From positions 1,358,753 through 1,422,752 of the forward strand of contig NAJO01000004.1 in the NCBI GenBank assembly GCA_002077065.1: DNA of 64,000 bases, read 5' to 3'. Positions 10,386-19,167 of the stretch are shown here, piece by piece; position 1 is the stretch's first letter, and each line of letters begins with the position of its first letter. The position numbers were made by a program, and so were the translations under genes. The stretch is from Cryoendolithus antarcticus (lineage: Eukaryota > Ascomycota > Dothideomycetes > Cladosporiales > Cladosporiaceae). The notes beneath the pieces were generated by a model. That model was not told where the DNA came from and did not search any database. It saw only the letters and a program-made list of their open reading frames with translations.

Positions 10386-11993
10386 TCAGTATGTAGTCTC
10401 GTACGCATAGCGTGCGTAGTCGTCGTCGTCGTCAGAGTAGTGATTGTGCTCCACATTGTCCATAGTGATCTCCTCGTCGCCGTACCCTCCCTCAGAAGGA
10501 GAGTCTCGCGCCGTGGACGACGACTGCTCGCTGCCTTCGTCGCTATCTTCGTTCGAGTCGTCATCGTGGGACTGCAGCGGGGAGAAGCCCGCTCTTTCTA
10601 CTGCGTGGTCGTCATGTTCATTATGGTCGTTTCCTGTGATTCTCACAGAGATGCCGTCGTGTTCATTATCGTCGTTTGAGTCAGATTCCGAGTCGTCGCT
10701 GCTTCTTGAGAGCACCGATACTCGTGTATGATTCACCGTGGCAGTAGGACGCCTAGACTGCGGCACTCCACGCGCAGACGGTGCCTTCCTACGCGTCCTG
10801 TGAGTCATGATCGGCGCATCGTCGTCAGAATCGTGAGCTGCAATTGTGACTGCAGGTGCGCGAGTAGCTCCCTCTTCGTCATCCGAGTCGATAACTATCG
10901 GTGCGCGTCGCTGTACACGGCGTCGGGGCTGAGCAGGGGTGGATTGCGCTTCTGACTCATCGTCAGAGTCCGCCCCACTGCGGCTCTCGCTGTTATCCGA
11001 CTCCTCGGCCTCGGAAGCAATGAAGCCGTCCAAATTTGTATCGTCCTCCTCCTCTTCGGATGACTCTTCGGACTCCGAGGATATCGCAACAGCCTGAGTG
11101 CGAGCATGCGCACGTCTAGCCTCTTCTCGCCTTCTGCGGCTTCTGCTCTGCTGCAAAGGACGACGCGGAGGCGGCAGGATTCCAAAGACGCTCTCGTCGA
11201 GTGCAGGAGCGTCAAAGTCATCCTGATCAAGATCGGCATCGAACGAGTGAGTGTCATCCTGCTCCGCGAGCAGTTCGTGGTCGATCTCCTCCTCCCCACT
11301 TACATCAGAGTCATCGTCACTGCTATACGCAAGGCCGTCATCTCCTGCGAACTGGGGGCAGCGGAGACACTCTCCGTCTTCGAGTTCCCATAGACACCTT
11401 CGGCATCGCCGAACGCCGTCTCCAACATCATGCAGGGCTGTGCCTCTCATGCGTCGGTGTTCACCAAAAATACCGCGAAACAGCCCGCTCTCATGTTCCG
11501 TCCCCTTTGCCTTATCACTCGCTACCCTCACTGCTGCCTCCGTGGCAAAGTGTTGATGCTCGACCAGATCCTCTTCCGCAGAAAGTAGCTCAGGTCGTGT
11601 CGTGAAGATGATCGTCATCTCTCGTACAATGAACGACGGCGTAGGTTGGAACCCTACCACAGCTCGACAGTCAGGACATGTTTGCTTCTTCTGCGTCACC
11701 AGCCAGGCGTCCAGGCAGATGTAGCAGTAGGTGTGCCCACATGCGAGGGAATACGGTTCAGTCAAGAAGCGATAGCACATCTTGCAGGTGATGAGTTGGC
11801 GCATGGCCTCGAGATCTGGCTCCAGCTTGCGCAGCGCGACTTGATAGTGGCAGTCATCACTGCCTGCTGTGTGTTCGTGTTTGCTGCTGGGGGGTTTGGT
11901 CGAAGTAGATTGGCGGACAGCCTCGCGCTCGTGTGAGACCTTTTGCCTCTTACGCGCGGTATCCTGCGTACTGAGCCCAGCGCGAGAGAACAT
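10386..11993 (-). CDS. RING-finger E3 ubiquitin ligase with long acidic SIM-bearing tail
   Basis: Predicted nuclear ubiquitin ligase, 535 residues, single exon. A complete C3HC4 RING lies at residues 70-109 (C70, C73, C85, H87, C90, C93, C106, C109), preceded by a short helix and followed by a basic/hydrophobic segment ending in TIIFTTRPELL. A second Cys cluster, CRRCLWELEDGECLRC, near residues 205-220 could bind another zinc. The remaining 300 residues are an extreme Asp/Glu/Ser run with PIVIDSDDEEG, a SUMO-interacting-motif-like element. N-terminal RING, second Cys cluster and acidic tail resemble the histone-directed ligase Psh1 in outline; a SUMO-targeted ligase is the alternative. Neither is proven. 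Divergent from COX23 with only 248 bp between starts. Confidence 0.8.
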   Translation of the reverse strand: MFSRAGLSTQDTARKRQKVSHEREAVRQSTSTKPPSSKHEHTAGSDDCHYQVALRKLEPDLEAMRQLITCKMCYRFLTEPYSLACGHTYCYICLDAWLVTQKKQTCPDCRAVVGFQPTPSFIVREMTIIFTTRPELLSAEEDLVEHQHFATEAAVRVASDKAKGTEHESGLFRGIFGEHRRMRGTALHDVGDGVRRCRRCLWELEDGECLRCPQFAGDDGLAYSSDDDSDVSGEEEIDHELLAEQDDTHSFDADLDQDDFDAPALDESVFGILPPPRRPLQQSRSRRRREEARRAHARTQAVAISSESEESSEEEEDDTNLDGFIASEAEESDNSESRSGADSDDESEAQSTPAQPRRRVQRRAPIVIDSDDEEGATRAPAVTIAAHDSDDDAPIMTHRTRRKAPSARGVPQSRRPTATVNHTRVSVLSRSSDDSESDSNDDNEHDGISVRITGNDHNEHDDHAVERAGFSPLQSHDDDSNEDSDEGSEQSSSTARDSPSEGGYGDEEITMDNVEHNHYSDDDDDYARYAYETTY

Positions 11994-12241
11994 GGCGGCG
12001 GTGGTGTGATGCTCGCCTTGTTGGGAGACAACAAAGGGAAAGGTGGTGTTGTAGATGTGGGGAGATAAGTTGCCTTCACAAGTTGCCTCTGAGAGTGGAT
12101 CTCGAGGCAGACACGCTAGGGTGGGGGTGAGGGTCGGCCCTTACCTTATCTACATGCACTGACTGCTGGCTGCCGCACTGTACACGAACTCCGGACATCG
12201 TCGCCACAGCAAGACCGCATCGACTGGAACATTGACCATCT

Positions 12242-12667
12242 ATGTCCGAGTCAGAGGGCCAGAAGCCAGCCGACACCGAGACTGCATGGTCCAAGGGTAA
12301 GGCAGAGTTCACTGGGTACGATCATCTGGAAACCACATTCCTGCATACACTGACGACCCCCGTAGCAAAAGTTATAGCAAGTACTTCGACCCTTGCGAGG
12401 AGGCTGCCCAACGAAGCTTGAAATGCCTGCGGCGTAACGGCGGCGATAGGCTGATGTGCACGGATTACTTCGAGTATGCGCTATCAACAACCTTCACCAC
12501 GTCGAGCAACGCTGACAATTGTTCTCAGAGCCTACAAGGATTGCAAGAAGTCATGGGTAAGTACTACGATGCATTACACTCTGCTGTGATCGAAGGCTGA
12601 CATGCTTGGACAGATGGACGAGATGAAGGAAGCCAAGCGAGCATCGAGCAAAGGCTGGTTTAGCTAG
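12242..12667 (+). CDS. COX23: Cox23-type twin CX9C protein (cytochrome c oxidase assembly), four exons
   Basis: Small intermembrane-space protein needed for copper-dependent assembly of cytochrome c oxidase, imported through the Mia40 disulfide relay. No single long frame exists; it was assembled from four exons: 12242-12315, 12366-12473, 12529-12556 and 12614-12667, total 87 residues. Introns are 50, 55 and 57 bp (GTACGA, GTATGC, GTAAGT donors). Exon 3 is a 28-nt microexon. Two CX9C motifs are present: C-EEAAQRSLK-C in exon 2 and C-TDYFEAYKD-C spanning exons 2 and 3. The tail KEAKRASSKGWFS is typical for filamentous-fungal Cox23. The first splice was chosen over the nearby GTAAGG donor because it restores GKSYSKYFDPC. 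Stop lies 4 bp from the stop of the convergent WD40 gene. Confidence 0.9.
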
Positions 12668-12671
12668 TCGC

Positions 12672-14081
12672 TCAGAGATAAGTCACCTTCTTGCCCATTA
12701 GGTCCTTCACGATGTCATCCAGTTCCTCCCGCTTCCGCTTCCTCTCAGCTTTATCCCCCGCTGCGAACCCCATCCCATTATCTGCGTCATCATCGTCAGC
12801 TGCCTGATCCTCCCAGGTCCGTGGACTGTAGCATCGGATACGGCCATCAGAGTGCGCGGAGTACAGCTCCATTGAGTGAGGCCGCCATGCGAGGGATGTT
12901 GTGGTGTTCTTCAGATTGCGGATCGCAGGCGTAGACGCCGTCACTGTAGTCTCAGCCGCAGGAGGCGCAGCCATACGTAGACGCTGGCGTAGGGTCCCGG
13001 CATGGAGATCGAACACCAGCACCTCCTGCGGATTGGGATAGAACACAGTCGTCTTCCCTGCAGGCTCAAGATGAGCAGGCGCCAGTACTGGCAGCAAAAT
13101 AGTGGTCTGGCTGTTCTTGAGCGTCGGCCCGAAGTTTGCCAGCGTGTTCGCCCCTGTCGACATGTTCCAAACTCGCATCTTCTCGTCAGTACCTGAAGAG
13201 ACGAGATGTCGGCCATCCTCGGACCACACGACACCATTTACCGCACCTACATGTGCCCTCCCGCGCTCTCTACGCCGAGCCCCAGTGCCTTTGCCATCAT
13301 ACCCTGGGATGCCAATGTTGTCGTCCATGTCCAGCACACCAAGACTACTGGCACTGCGGCGAATGTCCCAGAGTCGAACAGTACCATCAGTAGCGCCACT
13401 GGCCAGGATGTTGGGATCCTTGGGATGCCATGCGACTGTCAACACTGACCCGGAGTGCCCAGCAAGGGCGTGCGCGCTTGAACCTGACTGTAGGTCGACA
13501 AGCCGTACCGCGGGGTGCGCTGACGCACATGCCACCAGCAGATGTGACGCTGTAGTCGAGGTTGCATGAGAGTGCACAGTGCCTCCAAGATCGAAGCTAG
13601 CACTGGCTTCCAACGTCCCAGACGAGAAGACCTTGACTGTGCCATCATAGCCACTCGTAATGAAAGCTAGACTGTCGATGAAGAAGGAAACATGAGTGAT
13701 CCCTAGACTACCCGTTGCCGATGTTCGTGAAGCGTATTCGAGTGGTGTGTGAGCAACCTTCCCGGTAGGAGATGCTGCTGCACCCTCCAAATCCCAAATA
13801 GCCACCGAGGAGTCCGAGCCAGCAGAGAGCAGGTAGCGGCCTTCCCATCGGTCGATGGCGATGCTGTTGATACCTGCAGCGTGTGCTGGTCGACCGCTCT
13901 GCCGCTGGCCTACACTGCCATGACTGTTGTTCGCAGTCCAATCAATCGGACTGGGTTCCTCAAGCTGGAAGGAGACATTCCCATTGGCCTGCAAGGATTG
14001 TAGTAGTCGTTGATTCTGCGCCTGAGCAAGCGCTGAGGGGCTGACAGAGCCAAGCTGCCTGTTCAGCAGGAAGGCGTTCAT
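12672..14081 (-). CDS. RAD28: CSA/ERCC8-like WD40 repeat protein (transcription-coupled repair)
   Basis: Likely fungal counterpart of Cockayne syndrome A (ERCC8) and yeast Rad28, a substrate receptor of a DDB1-Cul4 ubiquitin ligase acting at stalled RNA polymerase II. Single exon, 469 residues. The diagnostic segment is HAAGINSIAIDRWEGRYLLS followed by AGSDSSVAIWDLE, matching the CSA first repeat (GGGIN...EGRY.LSGGSD). Further WD repeats follow, with AGHSGSVLTVAWHPKDPNIL, ASGATDGTVRLWDIRR and AHVGAVNGVVWSEDGRHLVS. The C-terminus is acidic then basic (DDDDADNGMG... KAERKRKREEL). Another DDB1-associated WD40 protein is the main alternative. Convergent with COX23 and divergent from HEL2. Confidence 0.85.
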   Translation of the reverse strand: MNAFLLNRQLGSVSPSALAQAQNQRLLQSLQANGNVSFQLEEPSPIDWTANNSHGSVGQRQSGRPAHAAGINSIAIDRWEGRYLLSAGSDSSVAIWDLEGAAASPTGKVAHTPLEYASRTSATGSLGITHVSFFIDSLAFITSGYDGTVKVFSSGTLEASASFDLGGTVHSHATSTTASHLLVACASAHPAVRLVDLQSGSSAHALAGHSGSVLTVAWHPKDPNILASGATDGTVRLWDIRRSASSLGVLDMDDNIGIPGYDGKGTGARRRERGRAHVGAVNGVVWSEDGRHLVSSGTDEKMRVWNMSTGANTLANFGPTLKNSQTTILLPVLAPAHLEPAGKTTVFYPNPQEVLVFDLHAGTLRQRLRMAAPPAAETTVTASTPAIRNLKNTTTSLAWRPHSMELYSAHSDGRIRCYSPRTWEDQAADDDDADNGMGFAAGDKAERKRKREELDDIVKDLMGKKVTYL

Positions 14082-14410
14082 GCGTGATCATGACTGATCG
14101 TAGGCATAGGTCTAAGGTGGTAAAGTCAAGGTCCTACAGTACAAGCATATGCCGGCAGTCGCGAAGCCTCATGGAATCGTGGCGTTTGAAGACACCGATT
14201 GTGGCGCAGGTGTCCAATGCCGTCATTACTAATCGGGCTCCACTTTGATATTCGACGAGAGCTTTCTTCGAGCACGTTGTTGCGTTCACTAAGCACAGGT
14301 TCTCCTTGCGTACGATACGTGATAGCTCAAGAGATCTCAACTGTAGCGATCTTGCCAAGCTGTACAACGCACTGAATTCAGGAACTGGTTCCACGTTACA
14401 AGACCTACTA
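14082..14410. promoter_or_regulatory. shared divergent upstream region of the CSA-like gene and HEL2
   Basis: 329 bp between start codons. The HEL2 frame stays open for 35 codons upstream of its ATG but contains no other ATG, so this part is read as leader. Confidence 0.5.
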
Positions 14411-16819
14411 ATGGCTTCAACTACTGGGACAGCCAATGTTCAGACTGGGGGCGGAGAGGGACGAGGTGGCCAAAGAGGACGCGGACGGGGCAGAGGCGGA
14501 GGGTCAAGAGGTGGCGGCGACCATGGCATGTTCATGGGTGGGCCACCCGGCGACAGAGGTGGAACTCGCGGACGAGGGCGCGGCAGAGGCAGAGGGCGCG
14601 GTCGCGGGGATAGAGACAGGGCCTACTCTCAAGGTCAGACATCTGCACCAGGCCAACAACGAGATCCGACCAACACACACCCACCACCACAACCCGGCGG
14701 TGGGGGCGTCTCTGGTGCTAGCCTAGCCAGAGACGCCCCAAACAACGAAGGCTCCACGACAGTGTCCGCACCTGTAGATACTGCCGACGACGATGCGGAA
14801 GTCTGCTTCATTTGTGCGTCTCCGATCGACCACCACAGTGTGGCGCCCTGCAATCACCGCACTTGTCATGTGTGCGCGTTGAGGCTGCGCGCATTGTACA
14901 AGACGAAGGCTTGCGCGCATTGTCGATCCGAGGCTGCCACAGTCATCTTCACTGATGATGCAGAGAAGCGATTCGAGGACTATGTTAAGACCGACTTCCA
15001 CCGCACGGACGATAACATGGGCATCTGCTATGAGAAGCAGGAGATCTTCGAGGACACTGTCATCTTGCTGAGGTACAATTGTCCGGACGAGCACTGTGAT
15101 GTGGCATGTCTTGGGTGGCCAGACTTACATCGACATGTACGTACAGCACACCAGAAAGTCATGTGCGATCTGTGCACGCGGAACAAGAAGGTCTTCACCC
15201 ACGAGCATCAGCTGTTCACCCAGCAGGAGCTGAAGCAGCACGAAAGGAAGGGTGATGATAACCCGGGTGCCGTCGATCAGACTGGATTCGAGGGTCATCC
15301 GGAATGTGGGTTCTGTCGGCAGAGGTTCTACGGTCGAGACGAGCTCTTCACGCATTGTCGGGATAGGCACGAGCGGTGTCATCTGTGCGATCGTCATACT
15401 GACGCGAATAATCCGCGATACTTCATCGACTACAACTCGCTTGAACAGCACTTCTCCAAGGACCACTTCCCATGCATGGACGCGGAATGTCAGGAGAAGA
15501 AGTTCGTGGTGTTTGACTCTGAGCTTGACTTAAAAGCACATCAGCTAGAGCAGCACCCGGATGGCTTGTCGAAAGATGCACGTAGGGATGCAAGGCGTGT
15601 CGATATTTCAAGCTTCAACTACCGTCCGAACTACCAAGAAGAGCGTCCGCAGCGTGAAGCGCGAGGAGGAAGGAGAGCAGGTCGAGGACGCGATCCGAAT
15701 GCTGACGGCCCTTTGCCCGCGACATCCGCACAGATGAGCAGAGCAGAGATCGCTCATGCACGTGCAAGGGAGATCCAGAGTGCACAGTCGGTGTCCACAC
15801 GGACCTTCGGAGGCCAGCTCTCGCAGCCTGATCCGACACCGCGCGGCGCGCACACACCGCGTCCCTCAGCAGCACAGCCAGTCGCTGATGCGGTCGCGCC
15901 GCCGTCACCACGCGCCGCTGAAGCGCTGACTCCAGCTGAGCAAGCGCGCAGACTCCGTCATGCAGCAGTGACAGAGCGCGCCTCCAATCTGCTGCAAAAC
16001 GATCAGACCAAGCTGACTAGCTTCCGCGATCGAATCTCTGCATACCGAAATGGGACTACTTCCGCATCGGACCTGATCGATACCTTTTTCGCTCTCTTCG
16101 ACACATCCTCACAGGAGCTCGGCAAGCTCATCAAAGAGCTCGCAGATATCTTCGAAGTGCCAGGCAAGCGAGATGCTTTGTTGAAGGCATGGAGTGATTG
16201 GAAGGCAATCAACGAGGATTACCCTTCACTACCTGGACCAAGCGGACCAGACACGACATCAGCCGCTGGCATCATAGGCAGCGGTATCGGGGGAAGCAGA
16301 GTTCTGAAGCTCAAGAGCTCCACCGCGCAAAGCTCGCGCGCTGCAGGACAGCCTGCATCTTGGAACGCAGCAAGTCGACCTACCGATGCCTCTTCAGCCA
16401 ACGGCGCAACCGCAGCTTTCCCTTCCCTACCAGCTCGTACAAACGGCGCTGCCAAACCGACGTCATCGGGCTGGCTTGCATTGCGGCCAGCAAATTCCGC
16501 CTCGAGCTCCGCACGAACGAGCGCAGCACCAAGCCGCACCGCATCTTCCACTAACTTGCCCCGAAGCAGTGCAAAGGCTCCCGCTGCAGATCTCTTCCCT
16601 GCTTTACCTGCCGCGAAGAAGCCCACTAGTAGTGTCTTCTCGCCTGGCTATAGGGGCGCGGGTGTGATTAGAAACGCAGGAAGCGGTACATCGACGCCGG
16701 TCCATAGGTGGGGCGCAAGTGGGAATGAGGTCGAGGTTCCCAGTGCAGCCGAGACGGAAGCTGGGCTGAAGCAGGCGAAGGGCAGGAAGGGAAAGCAGGT
16801 TGTGTTTCAGTGGGGATAG
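14411..16819 (+). CDS. HEL2: Hel2/ZNF598-type RING E3 ligase (ribosome quality control)
   Basis: Ubiquitinates 40S proteins on collided ribosomes to start ribosome-associated quality control. 802 residues, single exon, from the only in-frame ATG. Order of domains: RGG-rich N-terminus (about 15-75); RING at about 131-175 (C-x2-C ... C-x-H-x2-C-x2-C ... C-x2-C, from CFICASPIDHHSVAPC through CAHCRSEA); a run of C2H2 fingers from about 225 to 380 (for example HCDVACLGWPDLHRHVRTAH, CGFCRQRFYGRDELFTHCRD, CHLCDRHTD); helical region 520-600; then a Ser/Ala-rich tail with several FPSLP/FPALP repeats and terminal KGKQVVFQWG. Multiple fingers plus FPxLP repeats are diagnostic of the family. The long N-terminal RGG block is more extreme than in yeast. 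Convergent with TRM112. Confidence 0.95.
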   Translation: MASTTGTANVQTGGGEGRGGQRGRGRGRGGGSRGGGDHGMFMGGPPGDRGGTRGRGRGRGRGRGRGDRDRAYSQGQTSAPGQQRDPTNTHPPPQPGGGGVSGASLARDAPNNEGSTTVSAPVDTADDDAEVCFICASPIDHHSVAPCNHRTCHVCALRLRALYKTKACAHCRSEAATVIFTDDAEKRFEDYVKTDFHRTDDNMGICYEKQEIFEDTVILLRYNCPDEHCDVACLGWPDLHRHVRTAHQKVMCDLCTRNKKVFTHEHQLFTQQELKQHERKGDDNPGAVDQTGFEGHPECGFCRQRFYGRDELFTHCRDRHERCHLCDRHTDANNPRYFIDYNSLEQHFSKDHFPCMDAECQEKKFVVFDSELDLKAHQLEQHPDGLSKDARRDARRVDISSFNYRPNYQEERPQREARGGRRAGRGRDPNADGPLPATSAQMSRAEIAHARAREIQSAQSVSTRTFGGQLSQPDPTPRGAHTPRPSAAQPVADAVAPPSPRAAEALTPAEQARRLRHAAVTERASNLLQNDQTKLTSFRDRISAYRNGTTSASDLIDTFFALFDTSSQELGKLIKELADIFEVPGKRDALLKAWSDWKAINEDYPSLPGPSGPDTTSAAGIIGSGIGGSRVLKLKSSTAQSSRAAGQPASWNAASRPTDASSANGATAAFPSLPARTNGAAKPTSSGWLALRPANSASSSARTSAAPSRTASSTNLPRSSAKAPAADLFPALPAAKKPTSSVFSPGYRGAGVIRNAGSGTSTPVHRWGASGNEVEVPSAAETEAGLKQAKGRKGKQVVFQWG

Positions 16820-16951
16820 AGAGACACTGGTGTGAAAGGTGTACATACGCAATAAACCAATCCGGTAGGCCAAAGGCAGCTGAAGCAGATTTCTCATCAT
16901 TTGATCCTCAGTCGCACGCCATGAACGCCTTGCGCCATAACCTTTTACCAA

Positions 16952-17464
16952 TCAGACCATATGACTAGGTAACAGGAAATTGGCAATCCCCTCCTTCACC
17001 GCGTACTCGTGATCGCAGTTCCCGCATCGCAACGACCCACTCTCAATACTCGTCTCCATCAGTAGTTGATGCAGATCCTTGAGCGTTTGAGATGGTTCGC
17101 CCGAGTCCGGATCCTCGAGAGATTCAGGTAAGGGTGGCTCTGTGGGTAGGGCTGGGAGGCCGAGCTGAATAAATCTCAGTCACAGATCATTGAATTGAGG
17201 GATTGAAGAAGTCTATGTACCTCGATCGTCAACGTCTTCATCGCTTCCCAGTCTAGTCGAGGGAGGATGTTTCTGATGAAGAGGACGTTGATGTCGGTTT
17301 CGATTTGTTCGAGGGATGCTTCCTGATGATCATACTCAGTGACTTGTTCACTACGATATTCGTTCGGGATGTTGCTATACCTTTGGGTGTAGTGGAAACG
17401 ATGCTGGCGACAACTTGCACGTTTTCCGTGCACAGCAAAGGAAATTCAGTGTGAGAACCTTCAT
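16952..17464 (-). CDS. TRM112: Trm112, activator subunit of tRNA/rRNA/eRF1 methyltransferases, three exons
   Basis: Small zinc-binding partner that activates methyltransferases acting on tRNA, 18S rRNA and release factor eRF1. Spliced by hand: exons 17464-17381, 17322-17221 and 17164-16952, introns 58 and 56 bp, all phase 0, giving 132 residues. Signatures: start MKVLTLNFLCCARKTCK, with C10/C11 and C16 of the first zinc half-site; FIRNILPRLDW in exon 2; C109 and C112 in LRCGNCDHEY, followed by VKEGIANFLLPSHMV at the C-terminus, which is nearly invariant in the family. No single uninterrupted frame covers the protein, so it is easily missed. Divergent from the dehydrogenase at 17979. Confidence 0.93.
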
Positions 17465-17978
17465 CTTTGCAGGCGTGTCGCGCTGAGCGTCGTGGCGTCG
17501 ATTAGAACTCGGCACAGTGTTGGTGTAGTATCTGGGATTGATTGTAGGTCGTCGAGAAACTCATCATAGCGGTATATGGAGGATGTGGTCAATGGAGCAG
17601 GATTGACGATCGCATTTGATAGACAAAATATGGCGTCCTCAGGCAAAATGCAAACGTATGTGTCCGTGCGAGATGGCTCTCATAGGGAAGTCGAGGCTCT
17701 CGCTTTACAGGATGCTTCCTAATTAGCCTCATCCTCTTTACATGCACGCCTCGTTGCGATGCGTACCAGAATTTTTCAACGACCGCAACGTAGTATCTGC
17801 GTTCGTCTCAATTGATACTCGTCGTAGCATTTAATTAGTCGCAGAGGGAATAGATCAAAAGGCTCTCTGCTCGCCGAGGAAATTGTTTAGTGGACCTCAC
17901 ATCTGCTTGATCGACTTCCGGGAGGTCACTTCGCTTCATTGGCCTTCTGAGGCACCTTATCCTGCCGCTCCGCCACGG
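17465..17978. promoter_or_regulatory. shared divergent upstream region of TRM112 and the SDR gene
   Basis: 514 bp between start codons. Short frames such as 17461-17646 minus overlap the TRM112 leader and have no family features. Confidence 0.4.
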
Positions 17979-19038
17979 ATGGCGTTCGTAAATAAGCTCG
18001 CGATCATAGCCGGAGGCGTAGGTACATTGATGCCTCCTAATCCCCTTCAAGTCTCGTTCGCAATGCTGACCAGACTTAGGTGGCATCGGCTCCGCCACCG
18101 GCTGTCTCCTTCGATCTCAAGGCGTCAGTGCAGCTCTCTTGTGCAGTCCCAAGTCTGGTGGTCCTGACATTGTGCCCACATAGGCCAAGCTAGCTCTCCT
18201 CTACGCCCCCTTCGAAGCCTCACGAGTGAGCTCCGTGATTAAACAGACATACACCGACTTCGACAACGACGATGATAGCATCAAGACCTATGCCTGCGAT
18301 ATCACGCAGCCTGAAAGCGTCAAGGAAGCTTTTGGCAAGATTGGTGAAGACCGCGTCGCGGTGCCAAATATGCTGATCGTATGTCTCATTCCTACCCACT
18401 CATTACTCCGACTCTGCGAGTTGACCAGCCATGCTAGAACTCCGCCGGCTACGTAAATCTAATGCCCATGTCCACGCTCACCCCCGAAGACTCTCTCCTC
18501 CACTACCAAATCAACGTCCACGGCCCCCTCCTCTGCGCCCAAGCCTTCCACGCCCTCTACCTCGAACACCGCACTTTGATGCAGTCCGCCATCTCCTCCG
18601 GTCAACTTCCCTCCAGCACCAAAATCTCCGGCGCCAGGATCGTCAATATCGCCAGCCAGGCTGGGCACGTCGCGCTGAAGGATCATGGCGCTTATTGTGC
18701 GAGTAAGGCTGCGTTGCTGGCTTTGACGAGGCAGATGGCTAGTGAATGGGGAGCGGAGGGCGTGGTGGCTAATAGTGTTAGTCCGGGGCCTGTTTGGACG
18801 GAACTGGGGAAGAAGGCTTGGGCTGATGCGAAGGCGAGGGAGGAGTGGGTTCTTGCTTGATTGTGGGGGGTTTGGGAGTGCATGCTGACGATGTGATAGG
18901 TATCAGGCTGCTGTGCCTACTGGTAACTTTGCTGAGCCCGAGGAGGTCGCTGAGATTGTAGCGTTTCTTTGTAAAGAGAGCTCGAAGAATATCAATGGGG
19001 CGGATGTGAGGTTGGATGGGGGTTATACTGTGAGATGA
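17979..19038 (+). CDS. short-chain dehydrogenase/reductase, five exons
   Basis: Classical SDR oxidoreductase, 275 residues, substrate unknown. Exons 17979-18021, 18080-18123, 18184-18378, 18438-18844 and 18900-19038; introns 55-60 bp. Features: Rossmann glycine motif split by intron 1 (IIAGGVGGIGSATG); NSAG at the start of exon 4; catalytic Ser in IVNIASQAG; YxxxK as YCASKAALLAL; and the PGPVWTELGKK and GGYTVR C-terminal blocks. For intron 2 the GTCAGT donor after SQG was chosen because it gives AKLALLYAPFEASR. For intron 4 the GTGGGT donor (18845) was preferred over GTTCTT. The Gly-motif Thr of the usual TGxxxGIG is Ala here. Exon 4 contains the sharpest codon-usage switch in the window, near 18660. 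Confidence 0.88.
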
Positions 19039-19167
19039 TTGAATCGCTGGCAATGTGATACGCACTGTACATACACCCTCAAACACCTGACCTGCCCGTG
19101 GGTATCACGCCTTGGTTATTAGAAATCCCTGCCACGCAATGCAACCAATCTGAAATATGCCTATCCC

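Noticed and set aside
12297..12365. GTAAGG donor at 12297 as COX23 intron 1
   Set aside because: Better donor consensus but breaks the frame with every nearby acceptor; GTACGA at 12316 with AG at 12365 restores the conserved GKSYSKYFDPC.
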